From assembly GCA_025965495.1 (NCBI GenBank), contig JAOPWW010000273.1:1-7088 (forward strand): a stretch of DNA of 7,088 nt, in the 5' to 3' direction. A program made the translations under genes and the position numbers. The number at the start of each line of letters is the position of its first letter. The stretch's first letter is position 1. The notes below the pieces were generated by a model. It made no database searches. It saw only the letters and a program-made list of their open reading frames with translations, and was not told the DNA's origin. Positions 4,739 to 7,088 of the stretch are shown here, piece by piece. The DNA comes from Frankiales bacterium. GTDB lineage: Bacteria; Actinomycetota; Actinomycetes; Mycobacteriales; SCTD01.

Positions 4739-6355
4739 ATGAGACGCCTGCTGCTGGCCGCACTGCTGTGCCTGACCGCGCTGGCCGTGCCCGTGACCGC
4801 TCAGGCGGCGACCGGCGGCCCGGTCGTGCGCCTGATCGACGCCGACAGCGGTCGGACGGTCCACGTCGCGCCCGGCACCAGGATCGAGGTCCGGCTCGGT
4901 GCGCCTCAGAGCGGCGTCTGGGTCGGCCTGGAGCGCGGCGGCCCGACGCTGCACGTCGTCCGGCACGTCGCGAACGGCGCCGGCCTGGCCGTCGACCTCG
5001 ACGCCGTGTCGCCCGGGCGGTACGGCGGCAGCTCCGAGGTGCGGCCGCAGGTGCTGTCGGCCCAGACGGACCTCGCGTGCTTCCACGCCCGCTACCCGTG
5101 CCTGCCGCCGTCGTACGGCTGGAGCGCCGTCGTCGTCGTCGACGACGGGCCCTCCGACGCCACCGACCTCGCCTGCACCCCGGCGGGCCGGCCGACGCCG
5201 ACGGCAGCGCCCGAGGGGCAGGTCGTGGTCGGGCCCGAGGACGACGGCGCGACCGTCACCGTCGCGCTCGACGGCAGCGTCGCCCTGCAGCTCGACGGGT
5301 GCGACCGGTCCGACGCCCCGGCCGTGGCAACGACCGGGCTGTTCCGCGCCGGAACCGCGATGGACCGCGAGCACGGCCAGGCGGAGACCGTCCTGCGGCC
5401 GGTCGACGCGGGGACGGCCACCGTCACGACGACGCCCGACCCCCGCTGCGCCCACCGCACCGACGCCGCGGGCGCGGCCTCCTGCAGCCCCGGCCGGACC
5501 TCCTTCTCCGTCACGGTCCGGGTGCTCCCGACGACGTACGCCGCCTGCCACCGCCCCGCCTACGAGGCCTTCCGCGTCGGCGCCGGCTACAGCAGCACGA
5601 ACCGCATCGGGGCCGGCGACGCCGTCAGCATCGCCGGGGGCCACAGCTACCCGTGCGTCACCGCGCCGCCGGAGCCCGAGCACGACTTCCTGCTGCAGTC
5701 GCAGCCGGTCGGCAGCAGCACCTGGACCGACCTGGACGCCCAGCACGCCACCTCCTACGTCGGGTCCGACCACCCCACGACGAGCACCCGCTACCGCCTG
5801 CTCCAGGACGGCCGGGTCCTGCCGGCCGACGGGGAGGACTCCGTCGTCGTCGACCGCGTCTCGGGCAGCTGCGGGTTCACCCTGTACGCCTACCCGTACG
5901 CCGAGGTCGGCCGGACGATCAGCCTCGGCGGCTCCTCTCCCGACACCGGCACCGTCCGCATCCTGTTCCGCAAGCGCGGCCAGGACCGGTTCACGGTCCG
6001 GCGGACGATCGCGACGCCGGACCACGCGTTCCGGACGTCGTTCGTCGTCGACGACGACTACCGCTGGGCCGCCCAGACCGACCGCTGCGACTCGGCGCAG
6101 GGCACCACCCAGGCCGTGCCGGTGGTCACCGGGCCGGCGCGGGTGCACCGGGGGGACACCGTGCGCCTGACCGTGAAGGCCCCTGTCGGCGCCCGCACCC
6201 TGCTGTTCTTCCGCGGCCCCGGCGAGCCGTACGCGCCCCGCCGGGTCTTCACCGGTCCGGGCACGACGACGTACGTCGCCACGACCGACCAGCGCTACTA
6301 CCCGCGCACGTCGTCCACGCAGGGGACGGGGCGCCTCACGCAGGTCGTCAGGTGA
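4739..6355 (+). CDS. Secreted beta-rich repeat protein of unknown function
   Basis: This is a 538-residue protein with a Sec signal peptide: MRR, a hydrophobic core to about residue 19, and AQA cleavage after Ala23. I do not recognise a named family. Residues 29-136 and 162-263 look like two copies of one domain. Each opens with a stretch such as TVHVAPGTRIEVRL or TVTVALDGSVALQL and ends with a pair of cysteines (114/121; 237/249) followed by an aromatic residue and a V-x-V strand. Three further repeats (about 289-358, 388-450, 468-529) share a G-D/R-x-V/I-x-L opening and a Y-R or Y-Y strand, suggesting Ig-like sandwiches. The mature part has ten cysteines, consistent with disulfides outside the cell. 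There is no C-terminal anchor or sorting signal, so it is probably released or held non-covalently. No strong Shine-Dalgarno precedes the ATG; the signal peptide decides the start. Its stop overlaps the crcB2 stop, tail to tail. Confidence 0.8.
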   Translation: MRRLLLAALLCLTALAVPVTAQAATGGPVVRLIDADSGRTVHVAPGTRIEVRLGAPQSGVWVGLERGGPTLHVVRHVANGAGLAVDLDAVSPGRYGGSSEVRPQVLSAQTDLACFHARYPCLPPSYGWSAVVVVDDGPSDATDLACTPAGRPTPTAAPEGQVVVGPEDDGATVTVALDGSVALQLDGCDRSDAPAVATTGLFRAGTAMDREHGQAETVLRPVDAGTATVTTTPDPRCAHRTDAAGAASCSPGRTSFSVTVRVLPTTYAACHRPAYEAFRVGAGYSSTNRIGAGDAVSIAGGHSYPCVTAPPEPEHDFLLQSQPVGSSTWTDLDAQHATSYVGSDHPTTSTRYRLLQDGRVLPADGEDSVVVDRVSGSCGFTLYAYPYAEVGRTISLGGSSPDTGTVRILFRKRGQDRFTVRRTIATPDHAFRTSFVVDDDYRWAAQTDRCDSAQGTTQAVPVVTGPARVHRGDTVRLTVKAPVGARTLLFFRGPGEPYAPRRVFTGPGTTTYVATTDQRYYPRTSSTQGTGRLTQVVR

Positions 6356-6650
6356 GCAGCAGCCCGCCGGCGCACGCCGCGAGGCACAGCGCCGTCGTCC
6401 ACGCGGCGTAGCGGGCTCCGCCGCCCTCGACGACCTCCACCGCGTACGTCGAGAAGGTGGTGAGCGCGCCGCAGAAGCCGACGCCGAGCAGCGCCGACGT
6501 CGTCGCGCCGGTGCCGAGGAGCAGTCCCAGCAGCAGGCTGCCGGCGACGTTGACGGCCAGCGTCCCGGGGCGCCCTGGCAGCCGCTGCGCGACGAGCCAG
6601 CGCACGGCGGCCCCGGCGGCTCCCCCGAGCGCGACGAGCAGGACAGTCAC
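6348..6650 (-). CDS. crcB2: Fluoride channel subunit CrcB/FluC (second gene of the pair)
   Basis: This is a 100-residue, four-helix membrane protein of the CrcB/Fluc family, which exports fluoride passively and protects against fluoride toxicity. Conserved features are GGAAGAAVRW at 9-18, the pore Asn34 in LAVNVAGSLLLG, and GFCGALTTFSTYAVE at 58-72. The latter supplies Phe66 and, at the second Phe-box position, Tyr69. Arginines fall in loop 1 (Arg23, Arg27) and loop 3 (Arg80), with none in loop 2 or at the C terminus. By the positive-inside rule this predicts both termini outside. The GTG start overlaps the stop of the upstream crcB1 in GTGA, so the two are translationally coupled and probably form one heterodimer. 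The protein is near the short end of the family and ends right after helix 4. Its 3' end overlaps the secreted-protein gene by eight bases. Confidence 0.92.
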   Translation of the reverse strand: MTVLLVALGGAAGAAVRWLVAQRLPGRPGTLAVNVAGSLLLGLLLGTGATTSALLGVGFCGALTTFSTYAVEVVEGGGARYAAWTTALCLAACAGGLLLT

Positions 6651-7000
6651 GGTCGCCCCGCGCGCAGGCCCGCCGCGGCCAGGGCCAGGCCGCCCGCCGT
6701 GGTGAGCGCGAGGTACAGCAGCGCGACCAGCGGGCGGTCGTCGACGAGGCGGTCGGTCTGCAGGGCGAGGGTGGACATGGTCGTGAAGCCGCCGAGCACG
6801 CCGGTGCCCACCAGGGGCCGCAGCACGGGGTCGTCGGGGCGCCGCCCGACCAGCAGGCCGAGGAGCAGGCAGCCGACCAGGTTCGTGAGCAGCGTCGCGA
6901 CCGGCAGTCCGTGCGGCGTCGCCGGCAGCACCTGGGCGAGCCCGTAGCGGGCGACGGCGCCGGCCGCTCCCCCGACGGCGACCAGTCCGACGGTCGGCAC
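6647..7000 (-). CDS. crcB1: Fluoride channel subunit CrcB/FluC (first gene of the pair)
   Basis: This 117-residue four-helix membrane protein belongs to the CrcB/Fluc family. It has GGAAGAVARY at 10-19, Asn40 in LLTNLVGCLLLG, and GTGVLGGFTTMSTLAL at 65-80. Family channels normally read TTFSTF in that last segment. Here both Phe-box positions are changed, to Met75 and Leu78, while the neighbouring Thr and Ser residues are kept. Arginines cluster in loop 2 (53, 54, 61) and the C-terminal tail (113, 116), predicting cytoplasmic termini, the reverse of its partner. The GTG start has only a weak site, GCAGG, at 7014-7010, within one arm of a small hairpin. It lies 29 bases after the stop of the truncated upstream gene and could share its transcript. 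The family assignment is secure; whether this subunit forms a working pore is not. Confidence 0.92.
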   Translation of the reverse strand: MPTVGLVAVGGAAGAVARYGLAQVLPATPHGLPVATLLTNLVGCLLLGLLVGRRPDDPVLRPLVGTGVLGGFTTMSTLALQTDRLVDDRPLVALLYLALTTAGGLALAAAGLRAGRP

Positions 7001-7008
7001 GGGGACGG

Positions 7009-7025
7009 GCCTGCTCGCGGCAGGC
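7009..7025 (-). other. Hairpin covering the crcB1 ribosome-binding region
   Basis: On the minus strand GCCTGC (7025-7020) can pair with GCAGGC (7014-7009) around a five-base loop. The right arm includes the only candidate Shine-Dalgarno (GCAGG), 9 bases before the crcB1 GTG. It might reduce crcB1 translation, or act as a weak barrier after the upstream gene. There is no T-run. Confidence 0.3.
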
Positions 7026-7029
7026 GGGC

Positions 7030-7088
7030 TCAGCCCTCGTCCCGGCGTCGGCGCAGGGCGAGCGCACCGCCGGCGGCCGCGACCCCGG
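7030..7088 (-). CDS. C-terminal end of an unidentified, probably membrane-anchored protein
   Basis: On the minus strand an open frame enters from the right edge and ends at TGA (7032-7030). It encodes GVAAAGGALALRRRRDEG, the last 18 residues. A small-residue, hydrophobic run followed by four arginines and a short polar tail is the usual end of a C-terminal transmembrane anchor or sorting signal with a cytoplasmic stop-transfer. The extracellular part, including any LPXTG-type motif, is outside the window, so I cannot name the protein. It precedes crcB1 by 29 bases in the same orientation and may be co-transcribed with the fluoride channel pair. Confidence 0.55.
   Translation of the reverse strand, partial: GVAAAGGALALRRRRDEG

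Noticed and set aside
4309..6411. 700-codon plus-strand frame and 531-codon minus-strand frames over the oxidoreductase and secreted-protein genes
   Set aside because: They are Arg- and Pro-rich shadows. The annotated frames here carry either conserved motifs (oxidoreductase) or a good signal peptide and paired cysteines (secreted protein).
7001..7088. Possible fluoride riboswitch upstream of crcB1
   Set aside because: Fluoride riboswitches often precede crcB genes, but I could not find the conserved pseudoknot elements in the short leader, and the upstream coding frame occupies most of it.
1..7088. CRISPR array, tRNA, rRNA, insertion sequence or prophage signal
   Set aside because: No regularly spaced repeats, cloverleaf-like sequence, transposase or integrase motifs, or shift in base composition were seen in reading through the window.

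Overview
The window is very GC-rich DNA with strong G/C bias at third codon positions, frequent GTG starts, Shine-Dalgarno sites and one probable leaderless gene. Together with a nickel superoxide dismutase, this points to a high-GC actinomycete (Actinomycetota). I cannot name the genus from sequence alone. No mobile element, CRISPR array, rRNA or tRNA is visible. The region reads as ordinary chromosome of small transcription units in mixed orientations.

Layout, left to right: (1) the 5' end of an NAD(P)-dependent malic enzyme gene on the minus strand, running off the left edge; (2) divergent from it, a solitary dTDP-4-dehydrorhamnose 3,5-epimerase (rmlC); (3) convergent with rmlC, a small S26-type peptidase (sodX); (4) divergent from sodX, the nickel superoxide dismutase sodN, closed by a very strong intrinsic terminator; (5) a histidine phosphatase and a spermidine/spermine-acetyltransferase-like GNAT protein with overlapping stop and start codons; (6) a PhnB-like VOC protein; (7) a zinc-free quinone oxidoreductase on the minus strand; (8) divergent from it, a 538-residue secreted protein made of two N-terminal and about three C-terminal beta-rich repeats; (9) tail-to-tail with that gene (8-base overlap), a coupled pair of fluoride channel genes (crcB/fluC) on the minus strand; (10) upstream of these, the last 18 codons of a gene that probably ends in a membrane anchor and runs off the right edge.

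The clearest functional partnership is sodX-sodN: SodN is made with a short propeptide that must be removed to expose the nickel-binding N-terminal histidine, and the adjacent peptidase is the expected processing enzyme. The two CrcB proteins show opposite arginine bias across their loops and unequal Phe-box motifs, which suggests an asymmetric antiparallel heterodimer. The phosphatase and GNAT genes are translationally coupled, but I cannot assign their substrates. I do not see a convincing wholly new multi-gene system. The items most worth following up are the asymmetric CrcB pair, the unrecognised secreted repeat protein, and the compact sodX/sodN control region.
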